Below, piece by piece: positions 11,656-19,796 of a DNA stretch of 64,000 nucleotides. The notes under the pieces are model-generated. The model saw only the letters and a program-made list of their open reading frames with translations, was not told the DNA's origin and did not search any database. The stretch covers positions 4,194,006 through 4,258,005 of the forward strand of contig OZ024877.1 in assembly GCA_964017185.1 (NCBI GenBank), written 5' to 3'. This DNA is from Rugalucina vietnamica. Taxonomy: Eukaryota; Mollusca; Bivalvia; Lucinida; Lucinidae. Both the position numbers and the translations under genes were made by a program. Every line of letters begins with the position of its first letter. Within the stretch, counting starts at the first letter, position 1.

Positions 11656-13867
11656 CGCTTGAGTTCAAGATCTAGGGCATCAATACTTTTATTATTATTT
11701 TTTTTTTAATTTAGACTGACATTCTATTTTCATTTTCCATCTAGGACTGAGGACCTGACCCTCAATGTCCGCGATTAAGTCCTAGATGGAGTACACAAGT
11801 CAGCTCTGTGTACTGCTCTAAAGAAGATATGTCACTCTAAAAACTACACTCACTCATGTCTGTGGTCAAAGTGCTTTAGAATGCACACTTCTATAAAGTA
11901 TTTGATAAGGGTACTGTCTTTTGTTCGGGATTTGTGATTCAATGTCAGGGGTGTACATGTGCTGGGTGGTTGTGGGAGGGAGAAGGAGGACTGGGTGACC
12001 ACCAGCCGGGGGTATACGTGCCTCTCAAGGCACTTTTTCTAGTTTCATACTTTTTTCAGATTATGAGTGAGTATGACCAGACCTTTGACCCCAATATACT
12101 TATAGGTCACTGTGACCTAATTTCACGGTTCAGAGACTTTGCCTTATATCTCAGCACTCATGTGGTTTATGAACATACTTCTTTCACACTATGTTTGCGT
12201 ATGACAAGACCTTTGACCCTAAAGTAGTCCTAGGTCACTGTGACCTAATTTCACATGGACATACTTCTTGCACGATATGTATGAGTATGACAAGACCTTT
12301 GACCGTAAAGTATTCCTGGGTCACTGTGACCTAATTTCATGGTTCAGTGATTTTGCCTTATATCTCAGTCGGTATTTTTTCATACTTCTTTCTGATTATG
12401 AATGAGTATGACCAGACCTTTAACCCAAACATACTTATAGGTCACTATGACCTAATTTCATGGTTCAGTGATTTTGCTTTATATCTCAACACTGAATGGG
12501 TATATGATCATATTTCTTTCACATTATGAGTAAGTATCACTAGACCTTATAGGTCAGTGTGACCTTATTTCACGGTTCAGTGATTTTGCCTTGTGTCTTG
12601 GCACTCAGTTGGTATATGAACACACTTCTTTCACAATATGAGTGAGACCTCTAAATCTTAGGTAGTTATAGTTAACATAGTTCAGTGATTTTGCCTTATT
12701 GCATCAAGGCAAAAAGATGTATGAGCATAATGCTTTGGGTTACTGGTCGGGTTTGACCTTATGTTTGACAAAGGTCAGAAGCAGTTGAGCACGCTGTCCT
12801 GCGACAGTTCTTATTAAACAGATGATTGATATACACCACAATATCTTTATACATATACAGGATTTCAAGGTCAAATGCACTTTTGTTTTTACAAACAGCA
12901 ATAGAGTCTAGTGAGAGTCACATACATGTATATAGATCAGCTGGCTAACCTGCACTCCGATACACTTCGTGACCTCGCTCCTCTCTCGTGACAGCTTAGC
13001 ATTAGTTGCCTTTAAACTATGGTCGAACAGATTATGGATTTCGTAAGAAGCTTATAGCTGCTTTATTTGTTGAGAATTATTAGAAAATTTCTTGTGTTTT
13101 GTTAGAAAATGCAAAAATGTTTATGTAAACCTGGTTAGCCTGCAGAATTTCAATAAATTTGCAAAAAGCAATCGATTTTCTACTTTGTGTCTCATATTCT
13201 TCAGTAGTCTCCCCTTTTCTATTTATAGACTCAGGCAATATTTTCCACAGAAAACATGAAGTATTTTATGAATCTGCATATCTTTACATCTAGAATATGT
13301 AAAAACTAAGTCCTATCAGTCAGAAAAGATTTAACATAATATAATTTTCAATTTATTTGGCGTCTTCGATGATTTTTCATTTTCGACCAAGGGCTCAATA
13401 CATGCCATTTTCGTCGGTATGGAGAGGTCTAACGGAATACCGATGGAAACATTCCGTCTAACATGTATATAGGAAAATTCAGACTAAAATGACCCATTGT
13501 GATCTATGCATGATTGTGCCAGCAAAATAAAGAGTTGAAGACGTTCAGGAGTATATCCATTATGATCCATACATGTTCTAATTTCAGACGGTTTCTCACC
13601 AGATCCTCTAGCAGCCAGTTAGAAAGTGATAATAAAAGTGATAGAACAGACTTAGAAAATCAGGACACCTTACTACACAGTACGCCAGAGGCCACATATT
13701 CTTTGCCAACGCACTCTAACACCATGTTGAATACTGACAGTGCCGACTCATTGAGAAATAGACATGAACTGGCGTACAATACGGATAGTGCTGAGACATT
13801 GAGAAATAGACGTGAACTGGCATATATGGCTGCTGCAAGACGAATGGGACAGACTGACAGATCATAA
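1..13867 (+). CDS. AMFR: AMFR/gp78 ER E3 ubiquitin ligase (3' part of gene, 10 exons)
   Basis: Joined coding exons 2-136, 793-926, 1477-1587, 1962-2146, 2541-2650, 3488-3613, 6369-6440, 7270-7436, 7956-8060 and 13588-13867 give one 1425-nt frame (474 aa plus stop). Every visible junction has GT/AG and phases agree. In this partial protein the order is: membrane segments (about 1-75), RING-H2 with C106/C109/C121/H123/H126/C129/C140/C143, CUE domain (about 224-267, FPHMP and ILEG motifs), acidic/Ser-rich linker, UBE2G2-binding region (about 361-387) and a C-terminal VIM (R457-x5-AA-x2-R467). This is the known domain order of AMFR/gp78, an ER-anchored E3 that hands ERAD substrates to p97/VCP. 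The 5' exons lie before the window. The final intron (5.5 kb) and the CUE-linker intron (2.75 kb) are swollen by repeats. No clear AATAAA was seen between the stop and the repeat starting near 14,160. Confidence 0.96.
137..792 (+). other. AMFR intron
   Basis: It holds the 182-403 hairpin repeat; the rest is AT-rich sequence with no feature recognised. Confidence 0.7.
182..403 (+). repeat. MITE-like hairpin repeat, copy 1
   Basis: Found in the first AMFR intron and again at 26405-26622. The core is a long hairpin: AGCAAACAGGATAGCCCCAG pairs with CTGGGGCTGTTCTGTTTGC around a GC-rich middle, followed by CCTATGTCCCATAAAAAGAA. No coding capacity. Confidence 0.7.
793..926 (+). CDS. AMFR: AMFR exon (last transmembrane helix and juxtamembrane helix)
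   Basis: After a TTTCAG acceptor the frame reads LWGNIFLSMASLVILMQL, then RYLFYEFQRRIKRHKNYLRV, then VKNMEA. It is nearly identical to vertebrate AMFR. The hydrophobic run is the last membrane helix, followed by a basic cytosolic linker to the RING. The donor is GTAAAG at 927, and the exon ends in phase 2. Confidence 0.94.
1200..1395 (+). repeat. Diverged tRNA-derived SINE (SINE family 1)
   Basis: Shares with the better copy at 6113-6352 the order: B-box-like GGTTTGAGTACCGC, GAGACAAGCCA, GGGCTCTTAGTTTTGCCCCAC, ATGAGTGAAATAGT and AAAGGGACATGAAACTG. The tRNA-like head is worn. Confidence 0.6.
1477..1587 (+). CDS. AMFR: AMFR exon (first half of RING-H2)
   Basis: Following the acceptor TATCCAG, this exon encodes FSMATPEDIVKNSDD, then CAICWEKLETARKLPCGHLF and the last H of the first half. 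It supplies the first two Zn-binding cysteines and the CxHxxH core. The donor is GTAAGA at 1588. The RING is split by an intron of about 370 bp. Confidence 0.95.
1962..2146 (+). CDS. AMFR: AMFR exon (second half of RING-H2 and linker)
   Basis: It encodes NSCLRSWLEQDTSCPTCRMS, closing the RING with Cys129, Cys140 and Cys143. A Gly/Asn/Gln-rich linker follows, then NHFFHFDG, which is conserved in AMFR. The linker between RING and HFFHFDG differs from vertebrates in sequence but not in position. The donor is GTAGGC at 2147. Confidence 0.95.
2541..2650 (+). CDS. AMFR: AMFR exon (region before CUE)
   Basis: After TTTCACAG it reads GSRYVSWFPSFSVEVTHTQL and continues to SQLDNM, ending in phase 0 at a GTATGT donor. 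The SWxPSFSVEV block is an AMFR signature just before the CUE domain. Confidence 0.94.
2651..3487 (+). other. AMFR intron without recognised elements
   Basis: AT-rich; no repeat, hairpin or coding signal was recognised. Confidence 0.6.
3488..3613 (+). CDS. AMFR: AMFR exon (CUE ubiquitin-binding domain)
   Basis: It encodes ARQVLQVFPHMPLNIVMDDL and RMTRSVDFTIENILEGRLQA. The FP(x)MP motif after the first helix and the ILEG motif of the last helix are the ubiquitin-contacting parts of CUE domains. The acceptor is TTGAAG and the donor GTGAGT at 3614. In-frame codons on either side are intronic. Confidence 0.95.
3755..5768 (+). mobile_element. Pearl/Helitron-like tandem-repeat element, family 1 (copy 1a)
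   Basis: Starts TTAGCTCACCTGAGCC, with hairpin GGCTCACAAGGTGAGC just after, then a CCGTCCGTGCGTGCGTCCGT microsatellite. About nine tandem units of roughly 145-170 bp follow (4020-5420), each with ATGGGAAAAACAT, CTTCTTCTCCGAAACCAC and GGGGCCCCGCCCCGG-like blocks. It ends near CAGGTGAGCG. It lies in the AMFR intron downstream of the CUE exon. No protein is encoded. Confidence 0.75.
6113..6352 (+). repeat. tRNA-derived SINE (SINE family 1), best copy
   Basis: The head GCCCCCGTGGCCGAGCGGTT has a tRNA-Leu/Ser-like A box and GGGTTGAAGCCCC is a B-box-like stretch. The body follows (GAGACAAGCCAAG, TTCTCGGGGTTCTCCCG, CCCACCTACTGATTGG, AAAGGGACGTAAAACTG) and it ends in an A-tract at 6341. It sits just before the 6369 AMFR exon; the A-tract is about 20 bp from the acceptor. 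Confidence 0.85.
6369..6440 (+). CDS. AMFR: AMFR small exon (acidic Ser/Asp linker)
   Basis: This 24-codon exon (PGSIISRTVQGEDSEDSDDS then SNHQ) lies between acceptor TTTCCAG and donor GTAACT. It is an acidic, probably disordered linker. Support comes from phase 0 on both sides and continuity with flanking exons rather than from sequence conservation. Confidence 0.85.
6449..6683 (+). mobile_element. GAGCCGC hairpin MITE, copy M1
   Basis: Terminal repeats GAGCCGCATCGTGAGAAAAC and GTTTTCTCGCGTCACGGCTC; direct duplications ACTAT at 6444-6448 and 6684-6688. The centre is a near-perfect hairpin on CAGCTTCGCAGTAACTGCGA, with arms reaching AAACAAAGGCGC. It begins 8 bp after the AMFR exon ends at 6440. 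Confidence 0.85.
6852..7085 (+). mobile_element. GAGCCGC hairpin MITE, copy M2 (reverse orientation)
   Basis: Ends GAGCCACCTTGTGGGAAAAC and GTTTTCCCATGGGGCGGCTC; the same central palindrome around CGCGGTTACCGCG with AAACAAAGGCGC arms. Internal segments run in the opposite order to M1. Confidence 0.8.
7270..7436 (+). CDS. AMFR: AMFR exon (disordered Ser/Gly/Glu linker)
   Basis: After acceptor TTTCTAG it reads INFPPSQFQREESSSSSTQD and goes on to EYMTPAGDASSPVPAENR; the donor is GTAACA at 7437. Low complexity and acidic, it corresponds to the variable region between CUE and the UBE2G2-binding helix. The frame is the one that links the CUE exon to the G2BR exon. Confidence 0.87.
7715..7939 (+). 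mobile_element. GAGCCGC hairpin MITE, copy M3 (left end worn)
   Basis: The right end CATGACGCGGCTC is intact; the left end begins only at AAGAAAACCGGTCTTC. The central hairpin reads CAGCTGTGCAGTTACTGCAC with the usual arms. It stops 16 bp before the AMFR exon at 7956. Confidence 0.75.
7956..8060 (+). CDS. AMFR: AMFR exon (UBE2G2-binding region)
   Basis: It encodes HFGGRFSKSAPERESMLADR then KNSMLEQARR. It aligns with the gp78 G2BR helix, where human has RFSKSADERQRMLVQRKDEL, which binds the backside of the E2 UBE2G2. The acceptor lies only a few bases after a MITE end (GGCTC at 7935-7939), so the repeat abuts the polypyrimidine tract. Confidence 0.94.
8724..10240 (+). mobile_element. Family 1 Helitron-like element, copy 1b
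   Basis: The 5' end TTAGCTCACCTGAGCC is followed by the GGCTCACAAGGTGAGC hairpin, CCGTCCGTCCATCCGTCGTC, three direct units of about 450 bp, and the 3' end GGTGAGCG...AGGACCATTGGTCCT hairpin then CTGG. Short open frames such as MTKMAAMPIYGKNPSKIFFS are shadows of the repeat unit. Confidence 0.75.
10797..12565 (+). promoter_or_regulatory. Array of ERE-like IR3 palindromes
   Basis: AGGTCACTGTGACCT is perfect at 10797-10811, 12104-12118 and 12232-12246. Variants follow: GGGTCACTGTGACCT 12318-12332, AGGTCACTATGACCT 12439-12453, AGGTCAGTGTGACCT 12551-12565. These are inverted AGGTCA half sites with a 3-bp spacer, the consensus for oestrogen-receptor-type nuclear receptors. Each sits in a tandem unit that also holds GGTTCAGTGATTTTGCCTTA. 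Any function is inference. Confidence 0.5.
10865..11690 (+). mobile_element. Tandem-repeat element, family 3
   Basis: The 5' hairpin TATACCCCCGGCATTTATGC / GCCGACGGGTATA leads to a CCGTTCGTCCGTTCGT stretch and then four units of about 180 bp (unit mark AAGTTTTGGTTAAAG near 10970, 11148, 11328, 11508). It runs out in a poly-G tract of over 30 bp at 11622-11656 with no clear 3' end. Confidence 0.65.
12816..13587 (+). other. Distal part of last AMFR intron
   Basis: AT-rich; no repeat family recognised. It ends in the AATTTCAG acceptor. Confidence 0.5.
13588..13867 (+). CDS. AMFR: AMFR terminal exon (G2BR end, tail, VIM p97-binding motif)
   Basis: After acceptor AATTTCAG it reads RFLTRSSSSQLESDNKSDRT and on to a C-terminus ending in AARRMGQTDRS, stop TAA 13865-13867. 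The last segment RELAYMAAARR fits the VIM consensus R-x5-AA-x2-R, which binds the p97/VCP N-domain. A 16-residue unit beginning NTDSA is duplicated in tandem just before the VIM. Confidence 0.94.
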
Positions 13868-14159
13868 TCTGTATACATGTATAAATTGTTGGGAAAAGTT
13901 TATAGAAAGGAGATTAGGTGTACATTTCATGATTGAAGCCTGAAGGTGGATTTAGTTTATTTCTCTATAAAAACTAGGTCAAAGTTTGTAAAACTTCAGC
14001 AGAGCATGAAAATTTTCCTGCTCATAGATTATTTGCTCTCGGGATGTTTTAGATTTGTTCTGAGCTAAGTTGACTATTGATCATGAAAATGTTTAAAGTG
14101 TAGTAGGTACCAACAGCGCAGGTTTTCATGGAGAGTTGTCGGAAATGGCTTTTTAGTTA
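13868..14159 (+). other. AMFR: AMFR 3'UTR candidate
   Basis: Sequence between the AMFR stop and the next repeat element. No consensus AATAAA or ATTAAA was seen, so the transcript may end within or beyond the repeat, or use a variant signal. Confidence 0.4.
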
Positions 14160-14265
14160 TTAGCTCGCCTGCACGAAGTGCATAGAGCTATTGTAGTCAC
14201 CTCGGTCGTCTCCGTTTACGTTTACGTGTATGTTTACGTCCGCGTCACACTTTCGGTTAAAGTTT

Positions 14266-15795
14266 TTAGCTCACCTGAGCCGTCAGGCTCACAAGGTGAG
14301 CTTATAGTATACCCATGCTCCGTCGTCCGTCCGTCCGTCGTCCGTCCGTCCGTCGTCCGTCCGTCGTCCACCATTTTCAAAGATCTTCTCCTCTGAAACC
14401 GCTTGGCCAATCAAAGCCAAATTTTACATGAAGCATCTATGGGAAGGGGGAACCAATGTGTATATAAATAATCCAGGTCACATGACCAAGATGGCCGCCA
14501 TGCCCATATATGGTAAAAACCCTTCAAAAATCTTCTTCTCCGGAACCACTGGACCGATTTCAACCAAACTTGGCATGAAGCATTAATGGCTCAAGCACTA
14601 CAATGTGTATATAAATCATGACCCTATGATGACCTTGACCTATTTTACGGCAAGGTCAACATAGGTCGCGAATGCATTTGAATGGGAAAAATTGTTAAAT
14701 TGTCATTTAAAGGAAAAATCTTGCAGAAAATGAGCAGTAGGACTGAATATTAATGATTCTGAAAAAAATTGGGCACCAGGGGCTCATCCGCCCCCACCCC
14801 GGGGCAATATACATGTATATCTCCATAATATTCAAACATCTTCTCCTCTGAAACCGCTTGGCCAATCAAAGCGAAATTTTATGTGAAGCATCAATAGGAA
14901 GGGGTAACAAATATGTATATAAAAAATCTAGGTCACATGACCAAGATGGCCGCCATGCCCATATATGGTAAAAACCGTTCAAAAACCTTCTTCTCCAGAA
15001 CCGGTTGACCGATTTCAACGAAACTTGGCACGAAGTATCGATGGCTCAAGCACTACAATGTGTATATAAATCATGACCCTGTGATAACCTTGACCTATTT
15101 TACGGGAAGGTCAACATAGGTCACCAATGCATTTGAATGGGGAAAACTTTTAAAATGTCATTTAAAGTGAAAGTCTTGCAGGAAATGGGCAGTAGGACTG
15201 GATATTAATGATTCTGAAAAAAATTGGACCCCAGGGGCTCATGTGCCCCCACCCCGGGGCAATATACATGTATATTTCCATAATATTCAAACGTCTTCTC
15301 TGAAACCGCTTGGCCAAACAAAGCCAAATTTTAAGTGAAGCATCTATAGAATGGGGGAATCAATGTGTATATAAATAATCTAGGTCACATGACCAAGATG
15401 GCCGCCATGCCCATATATGGTAAAAACCCATCAAAAATCATCTTCTCTGAAACCAATAGACTGATTTCAAGGAAACTTGGTGTGAGGCATGGATGGCTAA
15501 AGTACTCCAATGTATATATAAATCATGACCCTGTGATGACCTTGACCAAGTTTATGGCAAGGTCAACATGGGTTGCCTGTGCATCTGAATTGGGAAAACT
15601 GTTAAAATGTCATTTGAAGGAAAAAGCCAACAGGAAATTGGCAAATGGACAGAATATTGAAGATTCTGAAAAAAGAAAATGGCCCAAGGGCTTATCTGCC
15701 CCTGCATTGGAGTTAAATACCATAATATTCAAACATGTTTATTGGTATATGCAGCTGATCTCAGGTGAGCGTTTACAGGACCATTGGTCCTCTGG
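14266..15795 (+). mobile_element. Family 1 Helitron-like element, copy 1c
   Basis: It has the same ends as copy 1b: TTAGCTCACCTGAGCC, CCGTCCGTCCGTCGTCCGTC, three units of about 450 bp, and a 3' hairpin AGGACCATTGGTCCT plus CTGG. Together with 1b it shows that family 1 inserted twice, independently, into family 2 elements at different sites. Confidence 0.75.
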
Positions 15796-15989
15796 TTAAA
15801 ATTGTTATATCTTGATAGTCACTGACCAGAAATCATTCATATTTGGAACATTGCTACATATGAGGGTCCTCTGTGATTTAGTGTGAAGGGACCCGTGGGG
15901 TCGTGCCTGGGGGCGGGGCTAGAGGTCAATATGTAGGACACCTTTGTACTATGCTCAGATGCTGTGTTAGTTTCTCATCAACTGTAAAG

Positions 15990-16680
15990 CCTAGAACTGT
16001 CAAACCTTACATAAAGCTTCTCCTCGATGTCCCGACTCGGCACCCACATTGACCTACTGACCTTGACCTATATTTCATGCTCCAGTGACTTTGTCATTTT
16101 TTAAGCCAACCCTAAATATCTCATCAACTATAAAGCCTACAACCATCAAACCTTGCATATGACTTCTCCTTGATGTCCCGACTTTGCACCCACGTTGATC
16201 TAGTGACCTTGACCTATATTTCGTGCTCTAGTGACTTTGTCATTTTTGAAGCCAACTCTTAATATCTCATCAAGTATAAAGCCTTCAACCATCAAACCTT
16301 GCATATGACTTCTCCTTGATGCCCCGACTCGGCACCCACATTCACCTAGTGACCTTGACCTATATTTCGTGCTCTAGTGACTTTGTCATTTTTGAAGCCA
16401 ACACTTAATATCCCATCAACTATAAAGCCTACAACCATCAAACCTTGCATATGGCTTCTCCTCGATGTCCCGACTCGGCACCCACATTGATCTACTGACC
16501 TTGACCTATATTTCATGCTCCAGTGACTTTGTCATTTTTTAAGCCAACCCTTAATATCTCATCAACTATGAAGCCTACAACCATCAAACCTTGCATATGG
16601 CTTCTCCTCGATGTCCCGACTTTGCACCCACATTGATCTAGGGACCTTGACCTATATTTCGTGCTCTTGTGACTTTTTCA
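15990..16680 (+). repeat. Tandem array, about 147-bp unit
   Basis: Five units marked by CCCGACT(CGG/TTG)CACCCAC near 16029, 16177, 16323, 16469 and 16615. Every unit has TGACCTTGACCTATATTTC, i.e. TCAAGGTCA on the other strand. Confidence 0.8.
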
Positions 16681-16976
16681 TTAAAGTTTTTAGAAGTCTA
16701 TATCTCTTGAACATGTTGATGGATCAAGTCGATACTTTGCATGTTGATAGATATTGGTCTGAAGTTTTATGCAGTACCATCATGACCTATAGTCCAAAAA
16801 TATTCACCTGGTGTTGGGTGAACTCTATTAGTATATAATTATAGTTCGTTGCAATTCTAAATATATCTTCGGAATGCTTCGTGATTGCTCGTACATCATC
16901 GTGACTCTTCGTGATTGTTAGAGAGGTTAATATATCGGTATATAAGGTTGCTATCGGCTAAGAAATTGTTCAGGAC

Positions 16977-17062
16977 TGCGTAGCTCAAATGGTAGAGCAC
17001 GCAAATTAAGAAAATATTACATTTTACAGATATAGCGGTTCGAGTCCCACGATTGATCGCAT
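16977..17062 (+). pseudogene. tRNA-like sequence (decayed)
   Basis: A box TAGCTCAAATGGTAGAGCA and B box GGTTCGAGTCCCAC are clear, but the acceptor and T stems pair poorly and the middle looks intron-like or rearranged. It lies inside the 16788-17657 MITE; not a working tRNA gene by eye. Confidence 0.45.
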
Positions 17063-17404
17063 TTTTTATTATTATTATTTCTTATGTACACTATTCATTC
17101 TCTATCGTATTTAATAATTGGATTTTTTGGTCAATTTTATGTATGTTTTATCCCGGCGTCTGTTCTTTCTCGAAGGCGTCAGAAATGTTGAAAATAATTT
17201 CTTTGGCTTTAGAAGACAAGAAATGGTTTGACTTTTGCTTAGACATATTGTCGATATGTTTGTGTTTGAAAACCCTTATGTTGCACGATATGACGCATGA
17301 AAAGTGCAATAAAGCAAGAATATCATGTTCTCCGTGCGATTGCTTTTGATAAAACGTGATGTGCATTTTATTCAATGAAATAAAAAGAAAAATATATTTT
17401 TCAT

Positions 17405-17478
17405 CTTCTATGGGATTTGAACCAGGGATCCCCATGTTACAAATCCGGTGTCCTAACCACTGAGCCGTGGTCCTTGTG
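17405..17478 (-). pseudogene. tRNA-like sequence (decayed)
   Basis: On the minus strand CACGGCTCAGTGGTTAGGAC resembles an A box, TTTGTAA an anticodon loop and GGTTCAAATCCCA a B box. The acceptor ends do not pair well. Likely a tRNA pseudogene or SINE head carried by the MITE. Confidence 0.45.
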
Positions 17479-18072
17479 ATACACGATGTAGCAAACTGCT
17501 TATATATTGGGTACAAATTCTTCGCGTTCTTTATCGAGTCTTACCGACGGTGCACGAATCAATTACGATAACATCGATAATTTATTATACAGCGTCATAG
17601 CGACTTAATCTATGCAATGCATAAAGGTCAACGTCGGGTGAATATTTTTGGACTATACCCTGAGTGACCTTGAGGTTTTTTGTTAAAGTTTTCGGTTAAA
17701 GTTTTTAGAAGTCTATATCTCTTGAACATGTAGATGGATCAAATTGATACTTTGCGTGTTGGTAGATATTGGTCTGAAGTTTTATGCTGTACCATTATGA
17801 CCCACCCTGGGTGAACTTGAGGTCAAGGTCATGGCCTTAGAAATTTTTGGTTAAAGTTTTGGGTTAAAGATTTTTGAAGTCTATATATCTCTATGTTGAT
17901 GGATCAAGTTGAAACTTTGCATGTTTGTGGATATTGGTCTGAAATTTTATGCTGTACCATCACAACTCACCTGAGCGACCTTGAGGTCAAGGTCATGGGT
18001 CATAGATTTTGATAAGTTTAGTGACAAAGCACAAGTCAGGCGAGCTACGCTATCCTGCGACAGCTCTTATCA

Positions 18073-19388
18073 TTAAATACACTCTTTATCTGTTCCTTTG
18101 TTTTACACAGCTGGATATAGTTTTGTATTCTTACCAAAGCATGTAAAGTGCTGCATAATATAAGTCACCACTTGGAAATCATGTGAACAATTAAGTCACC
18201 ACTTGGAAAATTTAGCATAATAACCTTTGTGCACAACGTCCGAAGTATAATTGGTTTTAATGTGAGCCGCGTTGCAAGAAGACTGGATTTTTGCCTATGC
18301 AAAAACAAAGGCGCGGATCAGCTGTGCAGGATAGTACAATTCCTCTTCTTCCTAAATCTGACATTTCAAGCGTCTAGCCATCTTCTGTAAGTGCACAGAA
18401 CAGTTTGTGTCAGACCTTGTCTGAAACCCGGTTTTCTCGCGTCACGGCTCATGTGGCGATGAAGGAATTTTGGTTCTCAGCTATACCCTGGCTGCACAGT
18501 GAAGGCAAAAAAATATTCAAAAGGATTATTACTGTGTTTGCTTAACATATACATGTAGATAATTTTATTGCTTTTGCTATGTCAAGGTCCTTTTGTTTAA
18601 TTGATTCATTTTAAAATCACTTCAATAGCTACCGGTACATATTGGAATGTGACGTGACTGTGATTTGGTTTTGTATCCAAATGGTAATAAATTTCAACCA
18701 TTTCTTTGGTGGCAGTTTCATGAGAAGGCATCTAAGAATTCTTACCTTATACACCTTGGCCCAGCTGTTCAAAACTTTGTTAGCTTAACTTTGTTAGCTA
18801 TATAACAACTTCATTAATATTCATGTTTGAAATTTTTGCGAATCGTTCACTAAAGATGTCATTAATTTTGAACAACTGGCCTTAAATTTTATTTGTTCAT
18901 ATTTTTTCATTTATTTGTTTGGTAAAGAGCTGACATTATGTCAGCATGGTCAGTTATCCTGTCTACACCGTTCTTGGACATGATTGCTTCAATGATACAT
19001 ATAGTTGTACTTGCCTCAAACCAAACTTCAGTGCCCAGCATTTACTGCTCAGACTCAGCCCAGCTTAAAGTGAAAAAATACTTCATTGTATAATTGCTTG
19101 ATTTGACATGTCCAATGTCCATGTAGACTATTTTGAAATGAAAAGCATAATTGTACTGATCTTGGTTTGTCCTACTTGGCCGAGTACACCAGGCGAATTG
19201 ATAGTGAATGTGCCAAATGAATGTTTTGTTTTTATCTTACAATTTTGCATTGTCATATTTATCTTGCATTAATTGCAACCTTATATCATGTATTATACAG
19301 AGCGTATACAGATTGTTTATATGTAAATATGCATTTTATATCCAGCAGCAGGGTAGGAATGGATGAAAACTTGAAAAAGCAAATATAT
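18073..19388. other. Intergenic sequence
   Basis: Apart from MITE M4 (18264-18450), AT-rich sequence with no gene or repeat recognised. Confidence 0.5.
18264..18450 (+). mobile_element. GAGCCGC hairpin MITE, copy M4 (internal deletion)
   Basis: Ends GAGCCGCGTTGCAAGAAGAC and GGTTTTCTCGCGTCACGGCTC-type; direct duplications ATGT at 18260-18263 and 18451-18454. One arm of the central hairpin is deleted after GCGGATCAGCTGTGCAG. Confidence 0.8.
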
Positions 19389-19612
19389 GAGCCACTGCAT
19401 CAGAAAACCAACAATCTGCATATGCAAAAACAAAGGTGTGCTGTAATTGCACAGCTGATCAGCGCCTTTGTTTTCGCTACACAGATAGTACAATGTCTCT
19501 TCTTTCTAAATCTGAAATTTCAAGCTTCTAGCCTGCTTCTGAGGCTGTACAGCCTGGTTTGTGTTGGACCTGGTCTCAACCCCAAATTGTTTGTTTTCCC
19601 ACGCGAAGGCTC
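19389..19612 (+). mobile_element. GAGCCGC hairpin MITE, copy M5
   Basis: Diverged ends (GAGCCACTGCATCAGAAAAC and TTTTCCCACGCGAAGGCTC). AAACAAAGGTGTGCTGTAAT and TTGCACAGCTGATCAGCGCC remain of the hairpin. An open reading frame over it is a shadow. Confidence 0.7.
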
Positions 19613-19796
19613 AAATAATTGTTGGTCACAGGGAGGGCATCTGTAGCCTGGCTGGTTATCTTAATCCAAAAATTGTTGCATATTGCCCTTTGGATGTTTT
19701 AAAATTATCTTACAGCCATAATTATTTATTCCTGTATTTTCACAAAATATTCCTGTATTTTTCATTGTATAATTTTCATAAAATACATAAAATGTA

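Larger units (their letters stand above)
8275..12815 (+). mobile_element. Tandem-repeat element, family 2 (copy 2a), with nested insertions
   Basis: Begins TTTAGCTCGACTGCACGAAG (hairpin GCACGAAGTGC, then GAGCTATTG) and a GTTCCCGTGTGCGTTCCCGT stretch. It ends with GCTGTCCTGCGACAGTTCTTAT. Internal units include AAAGTTTTCTAGAAGTCCATATCTTGACAAC-type blocks and, from 10750, units with palindromic AGGTCA sites. Family 1 copy 1b (8724-10240) and family 3 (10865-11690) are inserted. Located in the last AMFR intron; non-coding. Confidence 0.65.
16788..17657 (+). mobile_element. Tc1/mariner-like MITE with TA duplication
   Basis: A perfect 21-bp inverted pair: TATAGTCCAAAAATATTCAC(C) at the left and its reverse complement ending GGACTATA at 17657. 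TA flanks both ends if the repeat is taken as TAGTCC. The flanks join CATGACC to CCCTGAGTGACC, matching uninterrupted paralogous units nearby (17,798-17,815). No transposase frame. It contains two tRNA-like stretches. Confidence 0.75.
14160..18072 (+). mobile_element. Tandem-repeat element, family 2 (copy 2b), with nested insertions
   Basis: Begins TTAGCTCGCCTGCACGAAGT and GTGCATAGAGCTATTG, then a GTTTACG-rich stretch. It ends GGCGAGCTACGCTATCCTGCGACAGCTCTTAT, matching copy 2a. Nested in it are family 1 copy 1c (14266-15795) and a TA-flanked MITE (16788-17657). Internal units of about 147 bp (15990-16680) carry CCCGACTCGGCACCCAC and TGACCTTGACCTATATTTC. Confidence 0.65.

Noticed and set aside
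16977-17062. Functional tRNA gene with an intron
   Set aside because: A and B boxes are good but acceptor and T stems do not pair by eye, and the sequence lies inside a MITE; kept only as tRNA-like.
17053-17516. Open frames of 98 and 122 codons on opposite strands
   Set aside because: Both lie inside the TA-flanked MITE and cross tRNA-like segments; no family resemblance.
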